From: Vicinamibacterales bacterium
GTDB taxonomy: Bacteria > Acidobacteriota > Vicinamibacteria > Vicinamibacterales > 2-12-FULL-66-21
Length of the DNA stretch: 64,000 nucleotides
Assembly (NCBI GenBank): GCA_036496585.1
Contig: DASXLB010000080.1
Coordinates: 1-64,000 of the forward strand
Direction of reading: 5' to 3'
Within the stretch, counting starts at the first letter, position 1, and every line of letters starts with the position of its first letter. This document shows, piece by piece, positions 45,801-55,119 of this stretch. The notes beneath the pieces are model-generated. The model did no database searches and had not been told where the DNA came from. It saw only the letters and a program-made list of their open reading frames with translations. The position numbers and the translations under genes were made by a program.

Positions 45801-47480
45801 ATGGCCGAGGCGTTGCCCGCCGCAATCACCGTCACCCCGGAACAGGCCGTGCTGATGTTCCCGGCGCTGACCGCCGCGCAGCTGGCACGGGTGGTCGCGC
45901 ACGGGCGCCTCCGCCCGCTCGTCGACGGCGACACGCTCGTCGAACCCGGCGTGATGCCGGCGCAGTTCTTCGTGCTCTGCAGCGGACGCATCCAGATCCT
46001 GCGCCAGACGCCGCGCGGCGAGCAGCTCGTCGTCACGCACGGCCCCGGCGCGTTCACCGGCGAGGCGAACGGACTGCTCGGCCGTCCGCCGATGACCCGC
46101 GTCCGCGTCGTCGAGGCAGGCGAGGCCGTCGAGCTGTCGCGCGCCGAGCTGCTGACGCTCATCCAGACCGACACTGAGATCGGCGACGTCATGATGCGCG
46201 CGTATCTCTACCGCCGCGCCCAGCTGATCGATCAGGGGCTCGGCGACGTCATCGTGCTGGGATCGGCGCACTGCGCCGGCACGCTCCGCGTCAAGGAGTT
46301 CCTGATCCGCAACGGCCATCCGTTCACCTACGTCGACCTCGATCACGACCGCGACGGTGAGTCGCTGCTCGACCTGTTTCAGGTCTCGAGCGCCGACGTC
46401 CCGGTCGTGGTCTGCCGAGGCACCACGATCCTGCGCAAGCCGGGGAATGACGAGATCGCGGGTTGCCTCGGCTTCAACGCCGGCGTCGATCGCGGCCACG
46501 TGCGCGACGTCGTGGTCGTCGGCGGCGGTCCGGCGGGACTGGCGGCGGCGGTGTACGGCGCCTCCGAGGGGCTCGACGTGCTCGTCGTGGAATCGAACGT
46601 GCCGGGAGGGCAGGCCGGTTCGAGCTCCCGCATCGAGAACTATCTCGGCTTCCCGCTGGGGATCTCGGGGCGCGAGCTGACCGACAACGCCCTCATGCAG
46701 GCAAAGAAGTTCGGCGCGGAGGTCCTGGTGGCGAAGGGCGCCGTGTCGCTGCACTGTGGCGAACGGCCCTACGCGGTGCAGCTGGACGAGGGGGTGCCGA
46801 TTCCGGCGCGAACCGTCATCCTCGCAACCGGCGCCGAGTACCGGCATCCGCCGATCGAGAACCTCTCGCGCTTCCAGAACGCCGGCGTCTACTACAGCGC
46901 CACGCCGATGGAGGCCCAGCTCTGTGGCGGCGAAGAGGTCGTCGTCGTCGGGGGCGCCAACTCCGCCGGGCAGGCCGCGGTCTTCCTCTCGGCGGCGGCG
47001 CGCCGCGTCCACCTGCTGGTGCGAGGCGCGGGGCTGTCCTCGACGATGTCGCGGTATCTCATCCGGCGGATCGACGACAGCACACACATCGAACTCCACG
47101 TCCTCACGGAGATCGTGTCGCTGGAGGGAGGGGCGCACCTGGAGCGTGTCGTCTGGCGCGACCAGCAGACCTCCCGCACCGAGACCCGCGACATCCGGCA
47201 CGTCTTCATGATGACTGGCGCCGTGCCCAACACCGGCTGGGTACGCGGCTGCCTCGCGCTCGACGACAAAGGTTTCGTGAAGACCGGAACGGCGTTGAGC
47301 GCGGCCGAGCTCGAGGCGGCGCGCTGGCCGCGAACGCGGCTACCCCACGTGCTCGAGACCACCCTGCCGGGCGTCTTCGCGGTCGGCGACGTGCGTAGCG
47401 GCAGCATGAAGCGCGTGGCCTCCGCCGTCGGAGAGGGCTCGACTGCGATCTCGCTCGTGCACCAGACGCTCGCCGAGTAG
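45801..47480 (+). CDS. cNMP-binding / glutaredoxin-like / thioredoxin-reductase-like fusion
   Basis: A 559-residue three-part protein. Residues about 12-130 form a cyclic-nucleotide-binding fold (FFVLCSGRIQILRQ, GEANGLLGRPP). Residues about 150-225 look like a glutaredoxin/thioredoxin fold (VIVLGSAHCAGTLRVKEFL) with one Cys at the active-site position. From about 236 the protein follows low-molecular-weight thioredoxin reductase: FAD motif VVVVGGGPAGLAAAVYG, PGGQAGSSSRIENYLGFP, NAD(P) motif VVVVGGANSAGQAA and the late VFAVGDVRSGSMKRV. The usual redox pair CxxC is absent; the matching place reads YYSATPMEAQLC. It may be a regulated flavoprotein that uses a different thiol. Confidence 0.9.
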   Translation: MAEALPAAITVTPEQAVLMFPALTAAQLARVVAHGRLRPLVDGDTLVEPGVMPAQFFVLCSGRIQILRQTPRGEQLVVTHGPGAFTGEANGLLGRPPMTRVRVVEAGEAVELSRAELLTLIQTDTEIGDVMMRAYLYRRAQLIDQGLGDVIVLGSAHCAGTLRVKEFLIRNGHPFTYVDLDHDRDGESLLDLFQVSSADVPVVVCRGTTILRKPGNDEIAGCLGFNAGVDRGHVRDVVVVGGGPAGLAAAVYGASEGLDVLVVESNVPGGQAGSSSRIENYLGFPLGISGRELTDNALMQAKKFGAEVLVAKGAVSLHCGERPYAVQLDEGVPIPARTVILATGAEYRHPPIENLSRFQNAGVYYSATPMEAQLCGGEEVVVVGGANSAGQAAVFLSAAARRVHLLVRGAGLSSTMSRYLIRRIDDSTHIELHVLTEIVSLEGGAHLERVVWRDQQTSRTETRDIRHVFMMTGAVPNTGWVRGCLALDDKGFVKTGTALSAAELEAARWPRTRLPHVLETTLPGVFAVGDVRSGSMKRVASAVGEGSTAISLVHQTLAE

Positions 47481-47488
47481 GCGCGCGT

Positions 47489-48736
47489 TTACATCGTGTG
47501 GCGCGGCGGCCGTATGACGACGAACACGTCCAGACCCTTGGCGAACCGGCCGTAGTAGCGCGCCTGCAGCTCCGGGGGCACCAGGCTCAGTGTCGGCGAG
47601 ATGCCCAGGCCAAACGGCACCGGCCCGGCCGAGAAATGACGCGTGTAACCGGCCTGCATCTTGAAGACCGGCAGCACCGCCAGCGGATCGGAATCGAGGT
47701 GCAGGTCATGCGCGGGCTTGCCGACGAGCTCGAGACGGCCGAACACGGCGTGGCGCTCCGCGATCATCAGCGTGGTTTCGGCTATGCCCGCGTTCGAGTA
47801 ACGGAACGCGTCGATTCCGCCCGGCAGCAGGATGTGCGCGCCGTTGAGACCGTAGGCGGCGGTCGACGCCCACCAGCCCGCGCGGGTCATCCGCTGATAC
47901 ATCGCCGACGCCGTGACACGCGCGTCGCTGGTGCGCGGATACGGCGCGAACTGCTGCTCGGCGTCGGTGAGATGGCCGCCCGAGAACTGCAGCGCGAGCC
48001 GGGGCGTCGGCAGCCAGCTCACACGGCCCGACACCGAATCGAGCGGCCCCAGGTCGAGGTCGGTCCGGTGGTCATCGGGTTCGCGCCCGTTGAAGACCGA
48101 CGCCTCGAGCTTCCACGTGTCGGTGAAGAGCGCGCCGGTGACGACGCCAAAACTGATGTGCGTCGAGTCCAGCCAGTGGTGGGTGATCGGGGCGACCGGG
48201 TTGTCGATGGACGACAGGCGGTGGGGATATGCCGGCGGGCCGAGCGCCGGCTCCCCTGCCACCCCTCCGTAGATCTGCCACCGCATGCCGGCGGCGAACG
48301 GCCGGTCGTATTCGGCTGCGATCTCCATGAACAGATCGTGGGGATGCTGCCGATCGTGGATCGTGTCGCCGGCGCACATCTCACCCGTCTGGAAGTAGTT
48401 CAGCGTGCCGCAGGCCGGCACGGTCCACGGCTCGAGGCTGAGCATCAGCTCGACCCCGACGCGGCCGGCGCCGGCGCGGCGGCGGGCCATCAGCATGCCC
48501 CAGTTGACGCTGGTCGTCTGCGTGGTCGCGGGTCCGCCGGTGCGATGCACGCTGGGCGGCGGCTCGTAGATGAACTGCACGAAGGCGTTGCCGTGCAGCA
48601 TCAGATCCCACGCGCCGACGTGTCGGTGGACGCCGTAGGTGGCGGTGACGTCGGGGGCCCACGCGGTTGCGCCAATCTCGCGGGCCGGAAGAAGCGCGAT
48701 CGGCAGCGTCGCCGTCGCCATGAGGGTGGTCCACAT
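47489..48736 (-). CDS. Exported protein of unknown function near metal efflux genes
   Basis: A 415-residue protein I do not recognise by function. The N-terminus (TLMATATLPIALLPA) may be a signal peptide. The body alternates short beta-like stretches with many aromatic and His residues (HDRQHPHDLFMEI, THHWLDSTHISFG), and two Cys lie near residues 108 and 120. The pattern suggests an outer-membrane beta-barrel. Similar hypothetical proteins with the QHPHDLFME motif are, as I recall, found near copper or heavy-metal efflux genes, and an RND system starts 0.7 kb away. A TATGAT box lies 11 bases before the ATG. The 3' end is convergent with the reductase gene. Confidence 0.75.
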   Translation of the reverse strand: MWTTLMATATLPIALLPAREIGATAWAPDVTATYGVHRHVGAWDLMLHGNAFVQFIYEPPPSVHRTGGPATTQTTSVNWGMLMARRRAGAGRVGVELMLSLEPWTVPACGTLNYFQTGEMCAGDTIHDRQHPHDLFMEIAAEYDRPFAAGMRWQIYGGVAGEPALGPPAYPHRLSSIDNPVAPITHHWLDSTHISFGVVTGALFTDTWKLEASVFNGREPDDHRTDLDLGPLDSVSGRVSWLPTPRLALQFSGGHLTDAEQQFAPYPRTSDARVTASAMYQRMTRAGWWASTAAYGLNGAHILLPGGIDAFRYSNAGIAETTLMIAERHAVFGRLELVGKPAHDLHLDSDPLAVLPVFKMQAGYTRHFSAGPVPFGLGISPTLSLVPPELQARYYGRFAKGLDVFVVIRPPRHTM

Positions 48737-48747
48737 GCGGAAATTCG

Positions 48748-48753
48748 ATCATA
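48748..48753 (-). promoter_or_regulatory. -10 box TATGAT, overlapping a divergent box CATACT
   Basis: On the minus strand TATGAT ends 11 bases before ATG 48736. On the plus strand CATACT (48750-48755) ends 9 bases before ATG 48765. The two boxes share four bases, so the divergent genes probably compete for polymerase. Confidence 0.45.
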
Positions 48754-48764
48754 CTGCTCCCATC

Positions 48765-49433
48765 ATGCCCATCACCCGGCTGCTCCTCGTACGCCACGGC
48801 GCGACCACCGCGACCGAAGAGGATCGTTTTTCCGGATCGAGCGGCGCCGAGCTCTCAGACGAGGGCCGCTGGCAGGCGGCGCGGCTGGGCGAGCGTCTGG
48901 CGGCGCTGCCGGTCGCCGCCATCTACGCGAGTCCGCTGTCGCGCGCGCTCGACACCGCGCGGATCATCGGCAGCCGCTGCGGGCTCGAGCCCCTCGTCCG
49001 CGACGGTCTGCGCGAAATCGGGCACGGGCACTGGGAGGGGATGAAGCGCGCCGACGTCGCGCAGCAGTTCGCCGCCGAATACGCGGCGTGGAGCGAGGAT
49101 CCCTTCACGTTCGCGCCTGAAGCGGGGGAGTCGGGCGTGGCGGTGCTGGCGCGGGCGCTGCCGGTCGTCCGTGAGGTCGTCACCACGCACGCGGGCGCCC
49201 AGGTCGTGGTCGTCTCGCACAAGGCGACGTTGCGTCTCGTGCTCAGCAGCCTGCTCGGCTTCGATGCGCGCGGCTACCGTGATCGGCTCGATCAGTCGCC
49301 AGCCTGCCTGAACGTCGTCGACTTCAAGGATCCCGTCCGCGCGCGGCTGATGCTCTTCAACGACACGTCCCACTACGCCGACCACCCGCGGGCGACCGAG
49401 GCGGGGCTGTCGAAGTGGTGGGATCGCGGGTGA
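48765..49433 (+). CDS. Histidine phosphatase (phosphoglycerate-mutase-like) protein
   Basis: A 222-residue cytoplasmic protein of the histidine phosphatase superfamily. The phospho-histidine motif LLLVRHGATTATEEDRFSG starts at residue 6 (H11), followed by YASPLSRALDTARI, the acid residue region LREIGHGHWEG and the second His in VVVVSHKATLRLVL. These fit broad-specificity phosphatases such as CobC/GpmB types; the exact substrate is not readable. ATG 48765 is chosen because the motif must lie at the N-terminus; upstream frame is shadow sequence. It is divergent from the exported unknown protein (28-base gap). Confidence 0.9.
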   Translation: MPITRLLLVRHGATTATEEDRFSGSSGAELSDEGRWQAARLGERLAALPVAAIYASPLSRALDTARIIGSRCGLEPLVRDGLREIGHGHWEGMKRADVAQQFAAEYAAWSEDPFTFAPEAGESGVAVLARALPVVREVVTTHAGAQVVVVSHKATLRLVLSSLLGFDARGYRDRLDQSPACLNVVDFKDPVRARLMLFNDTSHYADHPRATEAGLSKWWDRG

Positions 49434-49461
49434 CGGCGTCCCGCTCAAGCTCGAGGACCGG

Positions 49462-52400
49462 CTACACCTTGAGCACGTCGTCCTTGCCGGCGACCAGGCT
49501 GTAGAGCACCGGCGCCAGGAAGATCGACAGCGCCAGGCGCGAGATCAGGCCGCCGACGATGACGATGGCGAACGGCCGCTGCGAATCGCTGCCGATGCCG
49601 GTCGACATCGCGGCCGGCAGCAGGCCGATGCAGGCGACCAGCGCGGTCATCAGGATCGGCCGCAGCCGCAGCAGCGACGCCTCGTGGGTAGCGGTGGTCA
49701 CGTCCTTGCCCTCGAGCCGCAACTTGTTGATGAACGAATACAGGATGACGCTCGTCTGCACGGCGACGCCCATCAGCGCCACGAATCCGAAGCCGGACGA
49801 CACGCTGAAGTGGGTCCCGGTCAGCTTGAGCGCCAGCAGGCCGCCAACCGGCACGGTCACCAGCACGCTGAACATGATGATCAGCGGAAACTTCAAGTTG
49901 CCGTAGAGCGCGAACAGGATCAGCAGGATCAGCGCGATGGTCAAGGGCACGATGATGAGCATCTGCGCGCGGGCGGCCAGATAGTCCTTGTATTCGCCGC
50001 CCCAGTCGTAGGTATAGCCGAGCGGTAGCGGCACCGCCGCCGCGATTCTGGCCCGCGCGTCCTGGACGGCGCTCGCCAGGTCGCGTCCCTCCACGCTGAA
50101 CTGGATGCCGATGAACCGCGAGTTGGACTCGCGATAGATGAACGACGCCCCCTGCTCGATGCGGATGGACGCGAACTGCCCGAGCGGCAGGTGCTGCCCG
50201 TCGGGGGTGGTGATCAGCAGGTTCTTGATCGCGTCCATGTTCTGCCGGAACGGCTCCTGCAGCCGGACGACGAGATCGAACTCGCGCTCCCCCTGGATCA
50301 CCTGGGTCGCCGCCGCGCCGCCGATCGCCGTTTCGATCAGCGTGTTGATATCCGACACGTTGAGGCCGTACTGGGCGATGCGGGCGCGGTCAGGCTCGAT
50401 GATGAGGCTCGGCTGTCCGAGCTCGCGCACCAGCGTGATGCCGGTGATCCCAGGTACCGCCGCCAGCGTCCGCCGCACCGCTTCCGCCTTGCTCTCGAGC
50501 GTCTCGAGCTCCGACCCGAAGATTTTGACGGCCAGCGAGCTCTTGAGGCCGGTGGACGCTTCGTCGACGGCGTCTTCGGCCGGCTGCGTAAAGTTGAAGA
50601 TGATGCCGGGGAATGCGTCCAGCTTCTTCTGGATGGCCGCGACGAGCTGCTCTTTCGTCCGGATCCCGCCGCGCCACGCCGGGTCGCCGTAGGGCCTGAG
50701 GCCGACGAAGTACTCGTCGTTGAAGAAGCCGATCGGATCGGTGCCCTCGTCGTCGCGGCCGAGTTCGTTGGCGACGGTCGTCACCTGCGGGAAGCCGAGC
50801 AGCGTCTCGCGCACCTGCGGTCCCAGCTTCGACGCTTCCTCGAACGAAATCGTGTAGGGCATCGTCGCGCGCACCCACAGCGAGCCCTCGTCGAGGTGCG
50901 GCATGAACTCGGCGCCGATGAACGGCAGCAGCAGCAGCGACGCGGCGAAGATCAGCGTGCAGACGGCGACCGTGAGCCAGCGGCGGCGCAGGCAGGTGTC
51001 CAGGAGCCGGTCGTAGGCGCGCTCGACCGACTTGTAGAGCGGCACCTCGGGCTCCTTGAGGTTCGAGCGCATGAAGAACGCGCACAGCACCGGCAGCAGC
51101 ATCAGGGTGCAGAGCAGCGCGCCGGCCAGCGCGAACGACATCGTGTCGGCCATCGGCCGGAACAGCCGTCCCGACGGTCCGGTGAGGACGTAGATCGGCA
51201 GGTAGCCGGCGATGATCACCGCGATCGCGTAGAAAATCGGCCGCTCGACGTCGCGGGCGGCGCGGCGGATCACTTCGGTCAGGTCATAGTTCGTGCCGTG
51301 GCGCGACGCCAGTTCGCGGAAGATGTTCTCGACCATGACGACGGCACCGTCGACGATCATCCCGAAGTCGATCGCGCCGATCGACAGCAGGTTGGCCGGG
51401 ATGTTCGCCCAGTCGAGGCAGATGAACGAAAAGAGCAGCGCGAACGGGATGGTGACCGACACGATCAGCGCCGTCCGGACGCTGAACAGCATCACGCCGA
51501 GAATCACCAGGACCAGAACCATCCCGCGCACCAGGTTCTTCTCGACGGTCAGCGTCGTCTCGTGGATCAGGTCGGTGCGATCGTAGTAGGGGACGATCTT
51601 GACGTCGGGCGGCAGGACGGTGCGATTCAGCGTCTCGGTCATCGCCTGGACGCTCTGGAGAACGTTCTGCGCCTGCTCCCCGGTCCGCATCAGGACAACC
51701 CCTTCGACGGCGTCGGCCTGGCGCATGTAGCCGAACTGGCCGAGCCGCGGCGCGTAGCCGATCGTCACGGTGGCGACGTCCTTGACGTAGACCGGAATGC
51801 CGGCGTGGGTGGCGACGACGATCTGCTCGATGTCGGCGAGACTCCTGACCAGGCCGAGGCCGCGCACGTAGAAGAACTGCCCCCCCTGCGAGTAGAAGCC
51901 GCCGCCGGCGTTGGCGTTGTTGGCGGCGAGCTGGTCGGTGATCTGCTGCACCGTCACGCCGTATGAAAAGAGCCGCGCCGGATCCAGCAGCACCTGGTAC
52001 TGCATCGTCGTGCCGCCCAGTCCGGAGAGATCGGCGACGCCGGGGATCGAGCGGAATTTACGGCTGAGCACCCAGTCGTTGAGGATCTTCAGATCCTGCG
52101 CCGAACGGTCCGGGCTCTGGAGCACGTAGCGGTAGATGAGGCCGCTCGGCGAGAACAGCGGCGACATGCCGGGCGACACTCCCTGCGGCACCGAGGCGTT
52201 CGGGATCCGCTCGAATGCCTGCGCCCGCGCGAAGTACGGGTCGGTGTCGTAGTCGAAGTTCATGGTGATCGACGACAGCCCGTAGAGCGAAATCGACCGC
52301 AGCGCGTCGAGCTTCGGGATGCCGTTCATCTCGACTTCGAGCGGAATGGTGATCAGCCGCTCGACTTCCTCGGCGGCGTGGCCCGGCCACTGGCTGACGA

Positions 52401-52545
52401 TCTGGACGCGCGGCGGCGCCAGGTCCGGATAGGCGTCGATCGGCAGCCGTTTGAACGAGACCATGCCCCAGATCGACAGGCCCAGCATCAGGACCACGAC
52501 GATGAACCGCTGCGCCAGGGCGAAAGAGACGAGACGATCGATCAT
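49462..52545 (-). CDS. Heavy-metal efflux RND transporter (CusA/CzcA family)
   Basis: A 1,027-residue inner-membrane proton/metal antiporter. The N-terminal helix (FIVVVLMLGLSIWGM), the porter domain and the two sets of helices match HME-RND pumps. The transmembrane proton-relay motif is complete: AIDFGMIVDGAVVMVEN (D, D and E). It would export copper/silver or zinc/cobalt/cadmium; the sequence does not settle which. It is the last gene of a run CusC-CusB-CusA, with 7 bases after the fusion protein. The C-terminal tail is short, without a His-rich stretch. Confidence 0.95.
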   Translation of the reverse strand: MIDRLVSFALAQRFIVVVLMLGLSIWGMVSFKRLPIDAYPDLAPPRVQIVSQWPGHAAEEVERLITIPLEVEMNGIPKLDALRSISLYGLSSITMNFDYDTDPYFARAQAFERIPNASVPQGVSPGMSPLFSPSGLIYRYVLQSPDRSAQDLKILNDWVLSRKFRSIPGVADLSGLGGTTMQYQVLLDPARLFSYGVTVQQITDQLAANNANAGGGFYSQGGQFFYVRGLGLVRSLADIEQIVVATHAGIPVYVKDVATVTIGYAPRLGQFGYMRQADAVEGVVLMRTGEQAQNVLQSVQAMTETLNRTVLPPDVKIVPYYDRTDLIHETTLTVEKNLVRGMVLVLVILGVMLFSVRTALIVSVTIPFALLFSFICLDWANIPANLLSIGAIDFGMIVDGAVVMVENIFRELASRHGTNYDLTEVIRRAARDVERPIFYAIAVIIAGYLPIYVLTGPSGRLFRPMADTMSFALAGALLCTLMLLPVLCAFFMRSNLKEPEVPLYKSVERAYDRLLDTCLRRRWLTVAVCTLIFAASLLLLPFIGAEFMPHLDEGSLWVRATMPYTISFEEASKLGPQVRETLLGFPQVTTVANELGRDDEGTDPIGFFNDEYFVGLRPYGDPAWRGGIRTKEQLVAAIQKKLDAFPGIIFNFTQPAEDAVDEASTGLKSSLAVKIFGSELETLESKAEAVRRTLAAVPGITGITLVRELGQPSLIIEPDRARIAQYGLNVSDINTLIETAIGGAAATQVIQGEREFDLVVRLQEPFRQNMDAIKNLLITTPDGQHLPLGQFASIRIEQGASFIYRESNSRFIGIQFSVEGRDLASAVQDARARIAAAVPLPLGYTYDWGGEYKDYLAARAQMLIIVPLTIALILLILFALYGNLKFPLIIMFSVLVTVPVGGLLALKLTGTHFSVSSGFGFVALMGVAVQTSVILYSFINKLRLEGKDVTTATHEASLLRLRPILMTALVACIGLLPAAMSTGIGSDSQRPFAIVIVGGLISRLALSIFLAPVLYSLVAGKDDVLKV

Positions 52546-52552
52546 CGGCGAC

Positions 52553-53725
52553 TCAGTCCTTGTAACTGTTGGCGAACTGCAGGAACAAGCTGCCCTGCGT
52601 CACGACCGGTTCGCCGTCCTTGAGGCCCTGGGTGATCTCGGTCGCGCCGTTCTGCTGCAGGCCCATCCCGATCTGCCGCTGCGCGAACTTGCCGGCTTCC
52701 ACCTTGACGTAGACGAACGGCAGGTTCTCGGCATCGTAGAGGATGGCGGAGGTGGGTACGACCAGCGCCTGCCGCGTCGAGGCGTCGCGAACGGTCACGT
52801 CGACGAACTGATCTTTCTTGAGAAAGCCGTTCGGGTTGCCGGTGACGATGCGGACGGGCGTCGTGCGCGTCGCCGGGTCGAGCATGCTGCCGATGTAGCC
52901 GACCCGGCCCGGGAAGACGTCGGGGAAGGCGTTGCTGCGGACGTCGGCGGCGTCGCCGACGCGGAGACTGCGCAGGTCCTTCTCGTAGACATGCGCCTGG
53001 ACCCACACCGTCGAGACGTTGCTGATCACGAACGCGGTCGTCGAGCCCGCCTGGATCACCTGTCCCGGATTCACCAGCTTCTGCACGATGGTGCCGGCGA
53101 TTGGCGATCGCATCGGCAGCTCCGGACGCACCGTGCCGGTCTGCTGTTCCGCGTCGGCCGTCTCCTTTTCTGAGACGCCGAGGATCTTCAGGCCCTCCAG
53201 CGCCGTCTCGACGTCGGTTTGGGCGTCGTTGTAGTCGGCCTGCACCTGCTCAAAATCACGCGGCGCAATCGCCTTGTGCTCGAGGAGGTCCTTGTTCCGA
53301 TCGAGGTTCTGCTTGGCCAGCCCCAATCGGTTGCGCGCCTTGCGGTAGGTCGAGAAGGCGCTGGTGATGTCGGGGCTGGCGACGTAGAGGAGCGGCTGCC
53401 CCGCGGTCACGTGGACGCCGGTGTCGTAGAGGATCCGCGTGATCGGGCCGCTGACCTGGGTGATCGCCTGCGCCGTGTGGTCGTTGTCCCAGTCGACCGT
53501 GCCGGTCGTCTTGACCTCCGTGGCGAACGGCGCGCGGTGGGCCGGCGCGATCTCGATGTGCGACAGCTGTTCCTGCGGCACGCTGAAATACGAGGCGGCC
53601 GGCGCCGTCCCGGCCGACGCGTCCGGCGCCGGCGCGCCGCCTGCCGCGTCTTGCGGCGCGCTCCGCGAGCAGGCCGCAGCGGCGGCGAGCGCCAGGACGA
53701 GAGACCCGCGTATCCAGTGCTTCAT
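52553..53725 (-). CDS. RND efflux periplasmic adaptor lipoprotein (CusB-like)
   Basis: A 390-residue membrane fusion protein. The signal ends with the lipobox-like LAAAAACS (Cys 19), so it is probably a lipoprotein. Barrel-sandwich halves (TAGQPLLYVASPDI, VQKLVNPGQVIQAGS) flank a helical hairpin (ARNRLGLAKQNLDRNKDLLE), then a beta-barrel (AHVYEKDLRSLRVGDAADV) and a membrane-proximal domain. It links the RND pump to the outer-membrane channel. No N-terminal His/Met-rich metal site of CzcB or CusB type is present. It overlaps the CusC-like gene by 4 bases. Confidence 0.94.
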   Translation of the reverse strand: MKHWIRGSLVLALAAAAACSRSAPQDAAGGAPAPDASAGTAPAASYFSVPQEQLSHIEIAPAHRAPFATEVKTTGTVDWDNDHTAQAITQVSGPITRILYDTGVHVTAGQPLLYVASPDITSAFSTYRKARNRLGLAKQNLDRNKDLLEHKAIAPRDFEQVQADYNDAQTDVETALEGLKILGVSEKETADAEQQTGTVRPELPMRSPIAGTIVQKLVNPGQVIQAGSTTAFVISNVSTVWVQAHVYEKDLRSLRVGDAADVRSNAFPDVFPGRVGYIGSMLDPATRTTPVRIVTGNPNGFLKKDQFVDVTVRDASTRQALVVPTSAILYDAENLPFVYVKVEAGKFAQRQIGMGLQQNGATEITQGLKDGEPVVTQGSLFLQFANSYKD

Positions 53726-55005
53726 GGAATCACCTGTCTGCCAACGGCGAAGTTGATCTGCGCGACGCTGGTCATGTAGTTGGACAGCGCCTGCCGGTAT
53801 CCGAGCTGGGTGTCGCGGTAGGTACGCTCGGCGTCGAGCAGGTCGAGGAGGTTGCCGGCGCCGCGCTGAAAGACGTAGCGGCTGATGTCGAGCGACTGCT
53901 TCGCCTGATCGAGATAGCCCGACTCGTAGAGCTTGACGACCTTCTCGCTGCTCCGCAAGCCGTAGTAGGCGTTGACCACGTCGGTCAGCACCTGGTAGCG
54001 CGTCGCCAGCTCGGTGTCGGTCGCCTGCAGCACCTGCACTTCGGCCTTGGCGATGTTGCCCTGGTTGCGGTCGTGGATCGGCAGATCGAGCGACGCGCTG
54101 ACCCCGAGCACGTTCTGCGGGCCGGTGTGCGTGTAGTCGAGGCCGCCGGTGATGTCGCGCGCCTTGTTGCTCTTTTCGAGCGTCAACGATTTCCTGGCGA
54201 GATCGACGCCGCTCTGCGCCGCCTGCAGGTCGGTGCGGGCGATCACCGCCAGCTGCTTGATGGCCTCGAGGTCCACCGCGTGGCTCGTGTAGGCCAGATC
54301 GCCGATCGGCTCGACGGTCTCCGAGACCGTGTCGAAGCCCACCAACTGCCGGAGATTGGCGCGCGCCTGCTCGAGGGCGACCTCGGCGGCCGACTCGTCC
54401 TGCTCGAATTGCAGCTTCTGGAGCGAAATCTTGTAGAACTCACCCTCCGCCAGATCGCCGGCGGTGACCCGCTGGCGATTCACGTCGACGACGTCGGAGA
54501 AGCTCTTGAGGTTCTGCTGCGCCAGGTCCAGCGTCGACTTCGCGAACAGCAGGCCGATGAACGCCTGCTCGGTCTGGAAGCGCAGCTGGCGCTCCGCGTC
54601 GCGCATGTTCTGGCCGGTCTGCTCGGTCGTCGCCTGCGCCACCGCCAGCCGGTTGTCGCGCTTCCCGCCGCGCTCGAAGAGATAGGCAGCCGACACGTCG
54701 TAGCTGGCGCCGTTGTGCAGGAAGTCGAAGGTCAGCGTACTCGGCGTGAACGGGGTGAACCCGGCGACACCGAAGGAGAAATTGATGTTCGGCTTGAGTG
54801 CGGCGGTGATTTCGTCGGCCCGCGAGGCGTCGACCGACAGCCGCTGCGCCATCATCGCCCGGTTGCGGGCCAGCGCAATGCGGACGGCATCGTCCATCGA
54901 CAGCTGGGGCACCGGCGGCCCGACCTGAGCCGCGGCGGCACACGGCAGAAGCACGGTCGCGAGGACCGTTGCCGCGCATCGGCTACCTAGAAAACCTGCG
55001 CGCAT
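53722..55005 (-). CDS. TolC-family outer membrane efflux channel (CusC-like)
   Basis: A 427-residue outer-membrane factor with a signal peptide (CAATVLATVLLPCAAAAQ). Two OEP repeats are visible, each starting like LSMDDAVRIALARNRAMM and ending in long helices (EVQVLQATDTELATRYQVLTD, written here as a helix start only by its first 20). It forms the exit duct of the tripartite pump. ATG 55005 is fixed by GGAGAGG 3-4 bases upstream and by the signal peptide; the longer frame to 55092 is discarded. The first gene of the efflux operon, with SD-led translation, unlike many neighbours. Confidence 0.92.
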   Translation of the reverse strand: MRAGFLGSRCAATVLATVLLPCAAAAQVGPPVPQLSMDDAVRIALARNRAMMAQRLSVDASRADEITAALKPNINFSFGVAGFTPFTPSTLTFDFLHNGASYDVSAAYLFERGGKRDNRLAVAQATTEQTGQNMRDAERQLRFQTEQAFIGLLFAKSTLDLAQQNLKSFSDVVDVNRQRVTAGDLAEGEFYKISLQKLQFEQDESAAEVALEQARANLRQLVGFDTVSETVEPIGDLAYTSHAVDLEAIKQLAVIARTDLQAAQSGVDLARKSLTLEKSNKARDITGGLDYTHTGPQNVLGVSASLDLPIHDRNQGNIAKAEVQVLQATDTELATRYQVLTDVVNAYYGLRSSEKVVKLYESGYLDQAKQSLDISRYVFQRGAGNLLDLLDAERTYRDTQLGYRQALSNYMTSVAQINFAVGRQVIP

Positions 55006-55119
55006 GAACCTCTCCAGAGAAACGGCCGATCCGGCGGTTCGGCGTGGCCTGCGTATACGCCACTGTCCGCACGGCGTCTGGCCGCGCGGCAAACAACGAT
55101 GCCGGAAAAACGAATGGAA

